DNA from: Halapricum desulfuricans
Lineage (GTDB): Archaea > Halobacteriota > Halobacteria > Halobacteriales > Haloarculaceae
NCBI RefSeq assembly: GCF_017094525.1
Contig: NZ_CP064788.1
Location: 372,001 to 436,000, forward strand
Reading direction: 5' to 3'
DNA length: 64,000 bases
Shown: in pieces, positions 36,380-44,345 of the stretch
Layout: the number at the start of each line of letters is the position of its first letter
How positions within the stretch are numbered: position 1 is the first letter of the stretch
The notes under the pieces: model-generated
Told to the model about the DNA's origin: nothing
Seen by the model: the letters and a program-made list of their open reading frames with translations, nothing else
Databases searched by the model: none
Made by a program: the position numbers and the translations under genes

Positions 36380-37159
36380 ATGACAGATGGATGGAACATA
36401 GTCGTCTGCGTCAAGCAGGTACCGGACGCGGACGACGTCTCGATAGATCCGGAGACGGGACGGTTGAATCGCTCCGACGCCGAGGCCGTGATGAACGCAC
36501 CGGATTACAACGCGGTTGAGGCGGCGCTGGAACTGCGCGACGAGGTCGGCGGAACGGTGACGGCCCTCTCGATGGGGCCGCCCAACGCCGACGCAGTGTT
36601 GCGCATGGCCGTCGGGATGGGGGCCGACGACGGCGTGCTCCTGTCGGATCCGGCCTTCGGCGGCAGCGACACCTGGCCGACGAGCCTCGCACTCGCCCGC
36701 GCGGTCGACGAACTGGACGCCGACGTGGTCTTCGGCGGCGAGGAGACGACAGACTCCTCGACCGGGCAGGTCCCGCCGGGGATCGCCGCGCACAACGGTT
36801 GGGCACAACTCACCTACGTCGAGGAACTCGAAGCGCGGCCCGATGAGAAGCGGCTGGCCGCCAGACGCGACATCGAAGGGGGGTACGAGCGCGTCGCCGC
36901 CGACCTCCCCGTCGTCGTCGCGATGGGCTTCGGCGAGAACGATCCCCGTCCGGCGGGCCTGCACCGCAAGATCTACGCCGAGACCGACTTCGAACCCGAG
37001 ACCTGGACGGCCGAGGACCTGGGCGTCGAGGACGAGGTCGGATTGGCCGTTTCCCCGACGCAGGTCGGCGGGATGGACACGGCCGATCCGGTCCCGCGCG
37101 AACAGGAGGTCGTCGAGGACAGCGAGGAACTGGCCGAGCAGATCGCGGAGGTGATCTAG
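36380..37159 (+). CDS. etfB: electron transfer flavoprotein beta subunit (FixA type)
   Basis: A 259-residue EtfB/FixA. The start NIVVCVKQVPDADDVSIDPETG is family-typical. The nucleotide-binding motifs VTALSMGPPNADAVLRMAVGMGAD and VVFGGEETTDSSTGQVPPGIAA are present. In FixAB the beta subunit carries the second FAD that supports electron bifurcation. It is the first gene of etfB-etfA-fixC-fixX, with no gap to etfA. Confidence 0.94.
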   Translation: MTDGWNIVVCVKQVPDADDVSIDPETGRLNRSDAEAVMNAPDYNAVEAALELRDEVGGTVTALSMGPPNADAVLRMAVGMGADDGVLLSDPAFGGSDTWPTSLALARAVDELDADVVFGGEETTDSSTGQVPPGIAAHNGWAQLTYVEELEARPDEKRLAARRDIEGGYERVAADLPVVVAMGFGENDPRPAGLHRKIYAETDFEPETWTAEDLGVEDEVGLAVSPTQVGGMDTADPVPREQEVVEDSEELAEQIAEVI

Positions 37160-38188
37160 ATGGCGGCAACGAGCGACAGCGGCGTCGACATCGAGGAGTA
37201 CGACGACGTCTGGGTGTTCGTCGAACAGCACGACGGCGAGGTCGCGAGCGTCACCTGGGAACTGCTGAGCAAGGGCCGTGACCTGGCCGACGAGCGCGGC
37301 GAGGACCTCGTCGCGCTGGTGATGGGCGAAGACGTTGCGGAGACGGACATCCCCCAGCAGTGTATCGCTCGCGGTGCGGACAGGGTGCTCGTCGCCGACG
37401 ATCCGGTATTCGAACCGTATCGATCCGATCCCTACGGCGAGCAGTTCCGTCACCTCGTCGAGACTCGCAAGCCCGCGGTCGCACTGATCGGCGGGACTCA
37501 CACCGGTCGGGACTTCGCCGGCCGGGTCGCGGTGCCGACCCACGCCGGACTGACCGCCGACTGTACCGAACTGGAGATGGAAGACGGTCGCTACGAGATG
37601 CGCCGGCCCGCCTTCGGCGGGGACGCGCTCGCGACGATCATCTGTCCCGAGCACCGCCCGCAGATGTCGACCGTCCGGCCGGGCGTGTTCCCGGCCGCCG
37701 AACCCGACGAGGACCGCGACGGCGAACTCGAGGACGTCGAAGTCGTCGTCGACGAGTCGGAGACGATGACCGAGGTACTCGACCGCGAGGTCGGCGACGT
37801 CGCCGACATCACTGACGCGGACGTCGTCGTCGCCGGCGGGATGGGCACTGAGGGCGACTTCGAACCACTGTGGGAACTGGCCGATCTGCTGGACGGCGAG
37901 GTCGCCGCGAGCCGCGACGCCGTCGAGGAAGGCTGGATCGAACCCGCCCGGCAGGTCGGCCAGACCGGCAAGACAGTCCGGCCGAAGCTGTACATCGCGG
38001 CCGGGATCTCCGGTGCGATCCAGCACCTCGAAGGGATGGACGACAGCGAGACGGTGGTCGCGATCAACACCGATCCCAACGCACCGATCTTCGACAACGC
38101 CGACTACGGTATCGTCGGGGACCTCCACGAGGTCGTCCCCGAGCTGATCGAGTACTTCGAGGAGCATGAGGAGGCGATTCCGGCATGA
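37160..38188 (+). CDS. etfA: electron transfer flavoprotein alpha subunit (FixB type)
   Basis: A 342-residue EtfA/FixB. An N-terminal Rossmann domain (VWVFVEQHDGEVASVTWELL) precedes the FAD domain with the conserved VVVAGGMGTEGDFEPLWELADLL, GQTGKTVRPKLYIAAGISGAIQHLEGM and INTDPNAPIFDNADYGIVGD. Subunit alpha binds the FAD that passes electrons to FixC. Its end overlaps the fixC start by 4 nt (ATGA). Confidence 0.95.
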   Translation: MAATSDSGVDIEEYDDVWVFVEQHDGEVASVTWELLSKGRDLADERGEDLVALVMGEDVAETDIPQQCIARGADRVLVADDPVFEPYRSDPYGEQFRHLVETRKPAVALIGGTHTGRDFAGRVAVPTHAGLTADCTELEMEDGRYEMRRPAFGGDALATIICPEHRPQMSTVRPGVFPAAEPDEDRDGELEDVEVVVDESETMTEVLDREVGDVADITDADVVVAGGMGTEGDFEPLWELADLLDGEVAASRDAVEEGWIEPARQVGQTGKTVRPKLYIAAGISGAIQHLEGMDDSETVVAINTDPNAPIFDNADYGIVGDLHEVVPELIEYFEEHEEAIPA

Positions 38189-39513
38189 GTGAGACTCCGA
38201 ACTACGATAACATGTACGACGCAATCGTCGTCGGCGCGGGACTGGCCGGGTCGACGGCCGCACTGACGATGGCTCGCGACGGGCTAGACGTGATCATGAT
38301 CGAGCGCGGTCCGTCGCCGGGGACGAAAAACGTCTTCGGCGGCGTGCTGTACACGCCCCGGATCCGCGAACTGACGGACTTCGAGGACGCCCCGAAGGAA
38401 CGGTACGTCGCGAAAAAGACCTACAGTATGCTCAGCGAGGAGGGCGACGAGACCTCGATGTCGATCGCGCCCTCCTCCTGGCGCGAGGAGCCGCACAACG
38501 ACTCCTGGATGGTCCTGCGCCGGGACTTCGACGAGTGGTTCGCCGAGCAGGCCGTCGACGCGGGCGCGACGCTGATCACCGAGACGACGGTCACTGACTT
38601 GATCAAAGAAAACGGGGAGATCGTCGGCGTCGAGACCGATCGGCCGGACGGCGAGTTGCGGGCGCCCGTGGTTGTTCTCGCAGAGGGTGCCAACTCGCTG
38701 GTCAGCGAGGCCGCCGACCTCAAACAGCAGGACGACCGGGACAACGTCGCCGTCTCGGTCAAGGAGGTCCGCAAGTACGACCGCGAGAAGATCGAAGACC
38801 GCTTCCACCTTGACGGCGATGCCGGGCTGGCCGCCCACTACTTCGGCGACGGTGCCTGTGGCGACGCCGTCGGCGGCGGGTTCCTGTACACCAACAAGCG
38901 GACCGTCTCGATCGGCGTCGTCTACTCGATCGAGGACGCCGCCCGTACCGATCAGACGCCCGACGAGGTGCTCGAGGAGTTCAAACAGCACCCCGCGGTC
39001 GCGCCGCTGGTCCGCGGCGGCCGGATGGTCGAGTATTCGGCTCACGCGATCCCGGAAGGCGGGCCGGACTCGATGCCCGAACTGGTCCACGACGGCGCGG
39101 TCATCGTCGGCGACGCCGCCGGGCTGGTATTGAACAGCGGGATCCACCTCGAAGGGACGAACATGGCCGTCGAGAGCGGTTATCACGCCGGTCGGGCCGT
39201 CGCCGACGCGCTCGCACAGGGCCGGACCGACGCGGCCGCGCTGGCCAGCTACGAGACCGATCTCCGCGACTCGTACGTCGTCGAGAACCTCGATCACTAC
39301 GGCTGGTTCATGGACACCGCGGCCGAGGAGAAGGAGTTCCTGTTCGATGACCTGCCGCGGGCGCTCGGCGAGGCCGGCGACGCCTACTTCAAGATGGACA
39401 ACACACCGAAAGACGAGCACGTCTCGGAGGCCAAGAGCCGTATCCTCGATGCGACCGGCGGCTGGCTCGGTGCCGCCAAAAAGGCCTGGAAGTTCCGCAA
39501 AATGCTATCGTAA
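38185..39513 (+). CDS. fixC: FixC-type FAD-dependent quinone oxidoreductase
   Basis: A 442-residue membrane-peripheral flavoprotein of the ETF:quinone oxidoreductase/FixC family. The dinucleotide fold is DAIVVGAGLAGSTAALTMARDGLDVIM. GGVLYTPR follows, and the C-terminal FAD motif is VIVGDAAGLVLNSGIHLEGTNMAVESG. It takes electrons from EtfAB towards menaquinone, with FixX as the iron-sulfur partner. The overlap with etfA and a 2-nt gap to fixX show a single operon. Confidence 0.94.
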   Translation: MSETPNYDNMYDAIVVGAGLAGSTAALTMARDGLDVIMIERGPSPGTKNVFGGVLYTPRIRELTDFEDAPKERYVAKKTYSMLSEEGDETSMSIAPSSWREEPHNDSWMVLRRDFDEWFAEQAVDAGATLITETTVTDLIKENGEIVGVETDRPDGELRAPVVVLAEGANSLVSEAADLKQQDDRDNVAVSVKEVRKYDREKIEDRFHLDGDAGLAAHYFGDGACGDAVGGGFLYTNKRTVSIGVVYSIEDAARTDQTPDEVLEEFKQHPAVAPLVRGGRMVEYSAHAIPEGGPDSMPELVHDGAVIVGDAAGLVLNSGIHLEGTNMAVESGYHAGRAVADALAQGRTDAAALASYETDLRDSYVVENLDHYGWFMDTAAEEKEFLFDDLPRALGEAGDAYFKMDNTPKDEHVSEAKSRILDATGGWLGAAKKAWKFRKMLS

Positions 39514-39515
39514 CA

Positions 39516-39842
39516 ATGAGTATCAAAACCCCATCCGTTCCGGACACCCCAGAGGTAGAGCGCGAGACCATCGAAGACCGCCTGTACACGGTCAAGTACA
39601 GCGACAGCGGCGAGTCCCACCTCGACGTCAAGGTCGAGGGGATCTGCGAGGAGAAGTGTACGAACTACGAGTGTGTCAACGCCTGTCCCGCCGACGTCTG
39701 GCGGGCCGAGGAGGGCGGCGTGCCGACGATCGCCTACGAGAACTGCCTCGAGTGTGGCACCTGCCGGTTCGCCTGCCCGCACGGTAACGTCGAGTGGGAG
39801 TACCCCGAAAACGGGAACGGGGTTTCCTACAAGTTCGGGTAG
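39516..39842 (+). CDS. fixX: FixX ferredoxin-like protein
   Basis: A 108-residue iron-sulfur protein. Its cysteine pattern matches FixX/ETF-QO C-terminal ferredoxin domains: C46, C50, C55 and C59 region (CEEKCTNYECVNACP), then CLECGTCRFACPHG. It would hold one 4Fe-4S cluster plus a degenerate second site. In FixABCX it is the electron outlet next to FixC. This completes a full fixABCX set, consistent with flavin-based electron bifurcation or quinone-linked beta-oxidation electrons. Confidence 0.93.
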   Translation: MSIKTPSVPDTPEVERETIEDRLYTVKYSDSGESHLDVKVEGICEEKCTNYECVNACPADVWRAEEGGVPTIAYENCLECGTCRFACPHGNVEWEYPENGNGVSYKFG

Positions 39843-39850
39843 TGCGAGGA

Positions 39851-39936
39851 CGAGCGAAGCGAGTCCTCGAACGGAGCGAGCGGCAACGGCGCGAGCAGCG
39901 AGACGCCGAGCGAAGCGAGTCCTCGAACGGAGCGAG
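39851..39936. repeat. 30-bp direct repeat pair after fixX
   Basis: The 30 bp at 39851-39880 recur exactly at 39907-39936 and contain GAGCGAAGCGAGTCCTCG followed by AACGGAGCGAG. The copies are separated by 26 bp of similar composition (GCGAGCAGCGAG). These are the familiar low-complexity GAGCGAAGCGAG-type intergenic repeats of haloarchaea. They lie in the convergent gap between fixX and the acetyltransferase and may form 3' hairpins. Confidence 0.6.
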
Positions 39937-39960
39937 ACACTCCTTTCGTCGCGTCCCGCC

Positions 39961-40422
39961 CTACAGCGATTTCTCGAAGCTGATCAGTTCGTACTCGCCG
40001 AACGACCGTCGGCCCCGTTCTTCGAAGCCGTGGGCCGGGTAAAACTCCGTGGCCGCCTGCTGACGGCGAGCCGTCTCCGCGAGCAGTTGCGTCGCACCGC
40101 GTTCGCGGGCGCCCTGCTCCAGCCGATCGAGCAGCGCCGAGCCGATGCCGCGGTGCTGATAGGCGGGATCGACGCGCATCCGGAACACCTCGGCAACCTC
40201 GTCGTCGATCGTGAGCCCGCCCATCCCGACAACATCGCCGTCGAGATCGGCGACCAGGAACTCGCCGCCCGAATCGAGATATTCGGACTCGATCCGACGG
40301 AGGTCGTCGATCCCGGGCACGTCCTCGGGGTCGGTCCCCTCGGCGGCCATCGCTCGCTCGTTCAGCGCCAGCACGGCGTCGCCATCGGCGGGCTCGAACC
40401 GGCGGATCGTGGCGTCGATCAT
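39961..40422 (-). CDS. GNAT-family N-acetyltransferase
   Basis: A 153-residue acetyltransferase. The acetyl-CoA-binding motif A is VFRMRVDPAYQHRGIGSALLDRLEQGARERG, with the typical Q/R-x2-G-x-G/A turn QHRGIG. Motif B follows (ATQLLAETARRQQAATEFYPAHGFEE). The substrate is unknown. The ATG at 40422 matches the usual start of the fold (IDATIRRFEPADGDAV). It precedes the hydrolase gene on the same strand by 68 nt. Confidence 0.85.
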   Translation of the reverse strand: MIDATIRRFEPADGDAVLALNERAMAAEGTDPEDVPGIDDLRRIESEYLDSGGEFLVADLDGDVVGMGGLTIDDEVAEVFRMRVDPAYQHRGIGSALLDRLEQGARERGATQLLAETARRQQAATEFYPAHGFEERGRRSFGEYELISFEKSL

Positions 40423-40489
40423 CGCGATGGCTGTCCCCGTATGCCGAGACGCCCACTCACGCTCGGGGATCGACTGACAACCATCGCGA

Positions 40490-41062
40490 TCACGCGAACT
40501 CGACGTCCTCGCGGGTGGTGACCTCGCCGAACAGGAAATCGGCGTGTTCCAGGGCGTACTCGCGGTGGTCGTCCTCGATCGCGCCGACGGCGTCCTCGAG
40601 CAGGATCGGCCGGTAGTCGCGCAACCCAGCGCTGGAAGCTGTATGCAGGACGCAGACGTTCGCCAGCGTGCCGACGATCACCAGATCGTCGATACCGCGA
40701 GCGTTCAGCCATCCCTCCAGTTCAGTCCGGTAGAAGGCGTCGTAAGTGTGTTTCTCGACGATCAGGTCCGCGTCGTCGGGGTCGAGTTCGTCGACGAGTT
40801 CGGCCTCCCAGGAGCCTTCCAGCACGTGCTCGCCCCACCGCTCGAACTCGTCGTAGTAGTGGGCGTCCTCGAACTGCTCGGGCGGGTGGACGTCTCGGGT
40901 GAACACGACGGTCGCGCCCGCCTCGCTGGCTCGGTCGACCAGTTCGGCACAGGGCTCGATCGCCTCCTCGCTGCCGGGCGCATAGAGACTTCCGTCAGGG
41001 TGGCAGAACCCGTTCTGCATGTCGATCACGACGACTGCGGTCGCGTTTGGGTCCAGTCGCAT
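40490..41062 (-). CDS. cysteine hydrolase, nicotinamidase/isochorismatase family
   Basis: A 190-residue isochorismatase-fold hydrolase. The triad is visible as Asp in VVVIDMQNGFCHPDG, Lys in IVEKHTYDAFYRTEL and the nucleophilic Cys in GTLANVCVLHTASSA, preceded by the cis-peptide region VIVGTLA. VFTRDVHPP supplies a candidate metal or oxyanion region as in nicotinamidases. It may be PncA, making nicotinate from nicotinamide, because a nicotinate phosphoribosyltransferase is coded 5.8 kb away. That substrate is an inference. Confidence 0.82.
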   Translation of the reverse strand: MRLDPNATAVVVIDMQNGFCHPDGSLYAPGSEEAIEPCAELVDRASEAGATVVFTRDVHPPEQFEDAHYYDEFERWGEHVLEGSWEAELVDELDPDDADLIVEKHTYDAFYRTELEGWLNARGIDDLVIVGTLANVCVLHTASSAGLRDYRPILLEDAVGAIEDDHREYALEHADFLFGEVTTREDVEFA

Positions 41063-41143
41063 ACGCGCGTCTACGGGTTTCTGCCCGAAGACAATTGTGC
41101 CGTATCGCGTGCGTTTTTATACGATCAGCTCGTTGGCGAACGC

Positions 41144-42793
41144 ATGCGCATGCGACTTGCCGTGGTGGCGGTGCTACTGTTGGCCGTTGCCGTCGTTTCG
41201 ATCGGTGCGGTCGGCGGGACTGCCCCGGCGTCCGAGAGCCCGCTCGCACAGTCGTCGAACGATACCGCCAACGAGGCACCGCCCGATCCCGAGGCGGACC
41301 GGCTGGGCTGGGAGGACGGCCGCTGGTACAACGAGTCGATCGACGTGACGCCCGAGGACGGCCTCAACGACACCGAACTCGACCTCGTGGTCGCCCGGGG
41401 GATGGCCCGCGTCGAGCACGTCCGGGGTCTGGAGTTCGAGGAGACGCCGCCGGTTGAGGTTATCAGCCGTGACGAGTTCCGCGAGGAGACCGGCAGTCGC
41501 TACGGGAACGTCACCGAGAGTCAGCGGCTCGCCGAGAACGTCTACTACGAGGCGCTGCTGATGGTCGACGAGTCGACCGATGCCGTCGGCGCCCAGCAGT
41601 CGAACACCGCCGGCGGCGTCGGGGGGTACTACGATCCAGCGAGCGGCGAGATCAAGATCGTCTCCGAGAACACGGACACGCCCCAGATGAACGAGATCAC
41701 CCTCTCACAGGAGCTGTTCCACGCGTTGCAGGACCAGAAATTCAACATCTCGTCGTTCAACCAGTCGACACAGGAGCTGCACAACGCCAGAGACGGCATC
41801 ATCGAGGGCGACGGCAACTACGTCGACTACCTGTATCAGCAGTCCTGTGAGAACGAGTGGGACGGGGAGTGCATCATGCCCGAAGACGGCGGCACGCCGT
41901 CCGATTTCGACCCCCACTTCGGACTGTATCAGATCCAGCTCCAGCCCTACAGTGACGGTCCCGCGTTCGTTAGCGACCTCCACGAAGAGGAGGGCTGGGA
42001 GGCAGTGAACGAGGTCTACGAGAACCCGCCCGCCTCGACCGAACAGACGATCCATCCCGACAAATACGGTGCGGACGCCCCGACGAACGTGACCGTCGAG
42101 GACACCTCCAGCGAGGACTGGCGGCCGCTGGATGTCGCGAACGGAACCGACTACGAGTCCTTCGGCGAGGCCGGACTGTACGTGACGCTGTGGTATCCGG
42201 GCTACGAGAGCCGGGGAGATACGATCATTATACGGCCCACAAACCACATTGCAGGTGGTGAACTCGACCCGTACAACTACAACCACCCCTACACTGCGGG
42301 CTGGGACGGTGACAGACTCGTCCCGTACGTGACCGACGACAGCTTCGAGACCAACGAAACCGGCTACGTCTACGAGATGGTATGGGACTCGGAGGACGAC
42401 GCTACCGAGTTCCTCGACGGGTACGAACAACTACTCGAGTACCGCGGGGCCGAGCCAATCCAGGCCAACGAGAGTACCTACCGGATCGCCGACAGCGAGC
42501 GCTTCGATGACGCCTTCTACGTCGAACAGGACGGGGCGAACGTGACGATCGTCAACGCACCGACTGTCGAGGCTCTCTCGGATATCCGTGCCGGTGCCGC
42601 GCCGGCGAACGAGACCGATCCCGGTGACGACACGCCCGCGGACGAACCGACTGACACGCAGACAGACGAACCCACGGATTCGCCAAGCGAGACCACGACC
42701 GAGACTGGCGACGGGTTCGGCCCCGGCTTCGGCGTACTCGCCGCGGCGCTCGCGACGATCGCGGTCGCGCTGGTAGCGGCCCGCCGGCTGTAG
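41144..42793 (+). CDS. Hvo_1808-type surface protein with PGF-CTERM anchor
   Basis: A 549-residue exported protein. A signal peptide (MRMRLAVVAVLLLAVAVVSIG) is followed by a long extracellular domain and a Thr/Asp/Pro-rich stalk (TDTQTDEPTDSPSETTTE). The C-terminal PGF-CTERM signal GPGFGVLAAALATIAVALVAARRL is recognised by archaeosortase ArtA. The domain is homologous to the next gene. At the position of its HELVH zincin motif this copy has QELFH (189-193), losing the first metal ligand while keeping EGDG (221-224). Many N-glycosylation sequons are present. A TATA box TTTTTATACG lies at -27, supporting the ATG at 41144. Confidence 0.85.
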   Translation: MRMRLAVVAVLLLAVAVVSIGAVGGTAPASESPLAQSSNDTANEAPPDPEADRLGWEDGRWYNESIDVTPEDGLNDTELDLVVARGMARVEHVRGLEFEETPPVEVISRDEFREETGSRYGNVTESQRLAENVYYEALLMVDESTDAVGAQQSNTAGGVGGYYDPASGEIKIVSENTDTPQMNEITLSQELFHALQDQKFNISSFNQSTQELHNARDGIIEGDGNYVDYLYQQSCENEWDGECIMPEDGGTPSDFDPHFGLYQIQLQPYSDGPAFVSDLHEEEGWEAVNEVYENPPASTEQTIHPDKYGADAPTNVTVEDTSSEDWRPLDVANGTDYESFGEAGLYVTLWYPGYESRGDTIIIRPTNHIAGGELDPYNYNHPYTAGWDGDRLVPYVTDDSFETNETGYVYEMVWDSEDDATEFLDGYEQLLEYRGAEPIQANESTYRIADSERFDDAFYVEQDGANVTIVNAPTVEALSDIRAGAAPANETDPGDDTPADEPTDTQTDEPTDSPSETTTETGDGFGPGFGVLAAALATIAVALVAARRL

Positions 42794-42835
42794 CGAGCGG
42801 AATCGCTTTCCCGTTCGAACCCTGTTTTCCTGCCG

Positions 42836-44143
42836 ATGCGGCGGTTGCTCGCGATCGCGGCGCTGCTGGCAGTCGTACTCGGAGCCAGCTGTCTCGCGCC
42901 GGGCGGTCCGGGCGAACTCGGCGTCGAGAACGGGTATCACTACGACGACGCCATCGCCGTCACGGTCGAGGACGGACTGAACGAGAGCGAGCGCGAGGCG
43001 CTACTCGGGCGGACGATGGCCCGGATCGAAGTCATCCGCGAACTGGAATTCGAGCGGACGACGAACGTGACGGTCATCTCCCGCGAGGAGTACCGAAATC
43101 GGACCGGCAACTCGGGCGATCCGACGAACCTGACCGACCGACAGCTGTGGAACGAACAGGTGTGGGAGGCCCTGCACATCGTCGGTGAGAACGAAACCTA
43201 TCCCGATGCGCGGTCGAGCAACCGCGGCTCGTCGGTCGTCGGCTACTACTCATCGGGGAAATCCGGGATCGTCCTCGTCAGTGATTCGTCGACGCCACAG
43301 GTGACCCGCGGGACGCTCGTCCACGAACTCGTCCACGCGCTGCAGGACCAGCAGCTGAATCTCGGCGAAACGCGCGACCTGCAGGACGCACAGCTCGCCG
43401 TCCGGAGCGTCATCGAGGGCGACGCCAACTACGTCGAGGCGCGCTACGAGAACCGCTGTGGAGCCTCGTGGGACTGCATCGAGACGCCCCGGGCGACCGG
43501 CCAGCGGTCGGACTCGTTCAATGCCGGGCTGTTTCTGGTGAGCTATCTCCCCTACGCCGAGGGGCCGCAGTTCGTCGAGTCGCTTCGCGAACGCGACGGC
43601 TGGGGGGCCGTCGACGGGAGCTACGAGGCCTTCCCCGCGAGCAGCGAGCAGGTCATCCACCCCGAGCGCTATCCCGATGACGAGCCGACGAACGTGACGG
43701 TTCCCGATCGCTCGAGCGACGAGTGGAGTCGGTTCGACGACCTCGACCGGCCCGTCTACGACACCGTCGGCGAAGGGTCGATCTACGCGATGTTCACCGC
43801 CGTCGGCGTGATCGACCGGAGCGGAGCAGCGCGCTACGACTACGAGCACCCGCTCTCGACCGGCTGGGCGGGCGATCGGCTCGTCCCCTACCGTAACGAC
43901 AGCGGCGGCTACGGCTACGTCTGGCGACTCGCCTGGGAGACGCCCGAGGAGGCCGGCGAGTTCGCCGACGGCTATCGCGCGTTGCTCGAGGGATACGAGG
44001 CCGAACGCCTCGACGGCGGTCGGTACGTTGTCGAGGGCGGCGCGTTCGCCGACGCGTTCCGGCTCTCGCGGGACGGCAGGACGGTCACGGTCGTCAACGC
44101 GCCGACAGTGGAGGGACTCGAGGGCATCGACGGTCCGGGGTGA
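42836..44143 (+). CDS. Hvo_1808-type secreted lipoprotein, candidate metalloprotease
   Basis: A 435-residue paralogue of the preceding gene without the C-terminal anchor. The N-terminus has twin arginine, a hydrophobic core and Cys19 (MRRLLAIAALLAVVLGASC), suggesting a Tat-type lipoprotein. The putative zinc motif is HELVHALQDQ (163-172), followed by a glutamate ligand candidate in VIEGDANYVE (E194). This is the HExxH...E arrangement of gluzincins. Target proteins are unknown. It lies 43 nt after the first copy, so the two are likely co-expressed. Confidence 0.8.
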   Translation: MRRLLAIAALLAVVLGASCLAPGGPGELGVENGYHYDDAIAVTVEDGLNESEREALLGRTMARIEVIRELEFERTTNVTVISREEYRNRTGNSGDPTNLTDRQLWNEQVWEALHIVGENETYPDARSSNRGSSVVGYYSSGKSGIVLVSDSSTPQVTRGTLVHELVHALQDQQLNLGETRDLQDAQLAVRSVIEGDANYVEARYENRCGASWDCIETPRATGQRSDSFNAGLFLVSYLPYAEGPQFVESLRERDGWGAVDGSYEAFPASSEQVIHPERYPDDEPTNVTVPDRSSDEWSRFDDLDRPVYDTVGEGSIYAMFTAVGVIDRSGAARYDYEHPLSTGWAGDRLVPYRNDSGGYGYVWRLAWETPEEAGEFADGYRALLEGYEAERLDGGRYVVEGGAFADAFRLSRDGRTVTVVNAPTVEGLEGIDGPG

Positions 44144-44180
44144 CTGATCGAGAGCGCCGACAGCCAGTACTATGACATCC

Positions 44181-44345
44181 TCCGCGCCGTGAACAGAGAG
44201 GGACTACGTCCCTCAAGCAGTCGGGCGAAGCCCGACGACGGCGCGGTTTCCTCCGTGGGAGTCTCAGCCGGTCTAAGACTCGCCGGAGGCAACATTCCCG
44301 TTGTGGTGGACGGTACTCGGGTCTGTGCGCTGTTCTTTGGGACTT
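44181..44345 (-). ncRNA. candidate TnpB guide (omega) RNA region / right end of IS1341-type element
   Basis: Downstream of tnpB (minus strand) lie two perfect hairpins: GAGGGAC-TAC-GTCCCTC (44198-44214) and TCGGGC-GAA-GCCCGA (44221-44235). In IS200/IS605-type elements the RNA that guides TnpB covers the 3' end of tnpB and the right end. The hairpins and position fit this, but RNA limits and guide are not determined. Confidence 0.35.

Noticed and set aside
36161-38263. 700-residue minus-strand frame over etfBA
   Set aside because: It overlaps the clear etfB and etfA genes completely and spans their promoter; no similarity to a protein family.
36380-39842. Nitrogen fixation (fix) locus
   Set aside because: fixABCX here stands without nif genes; in haloarchaea it serves electron transfer or bifurcation, so no nitrogen fixation is inferred.
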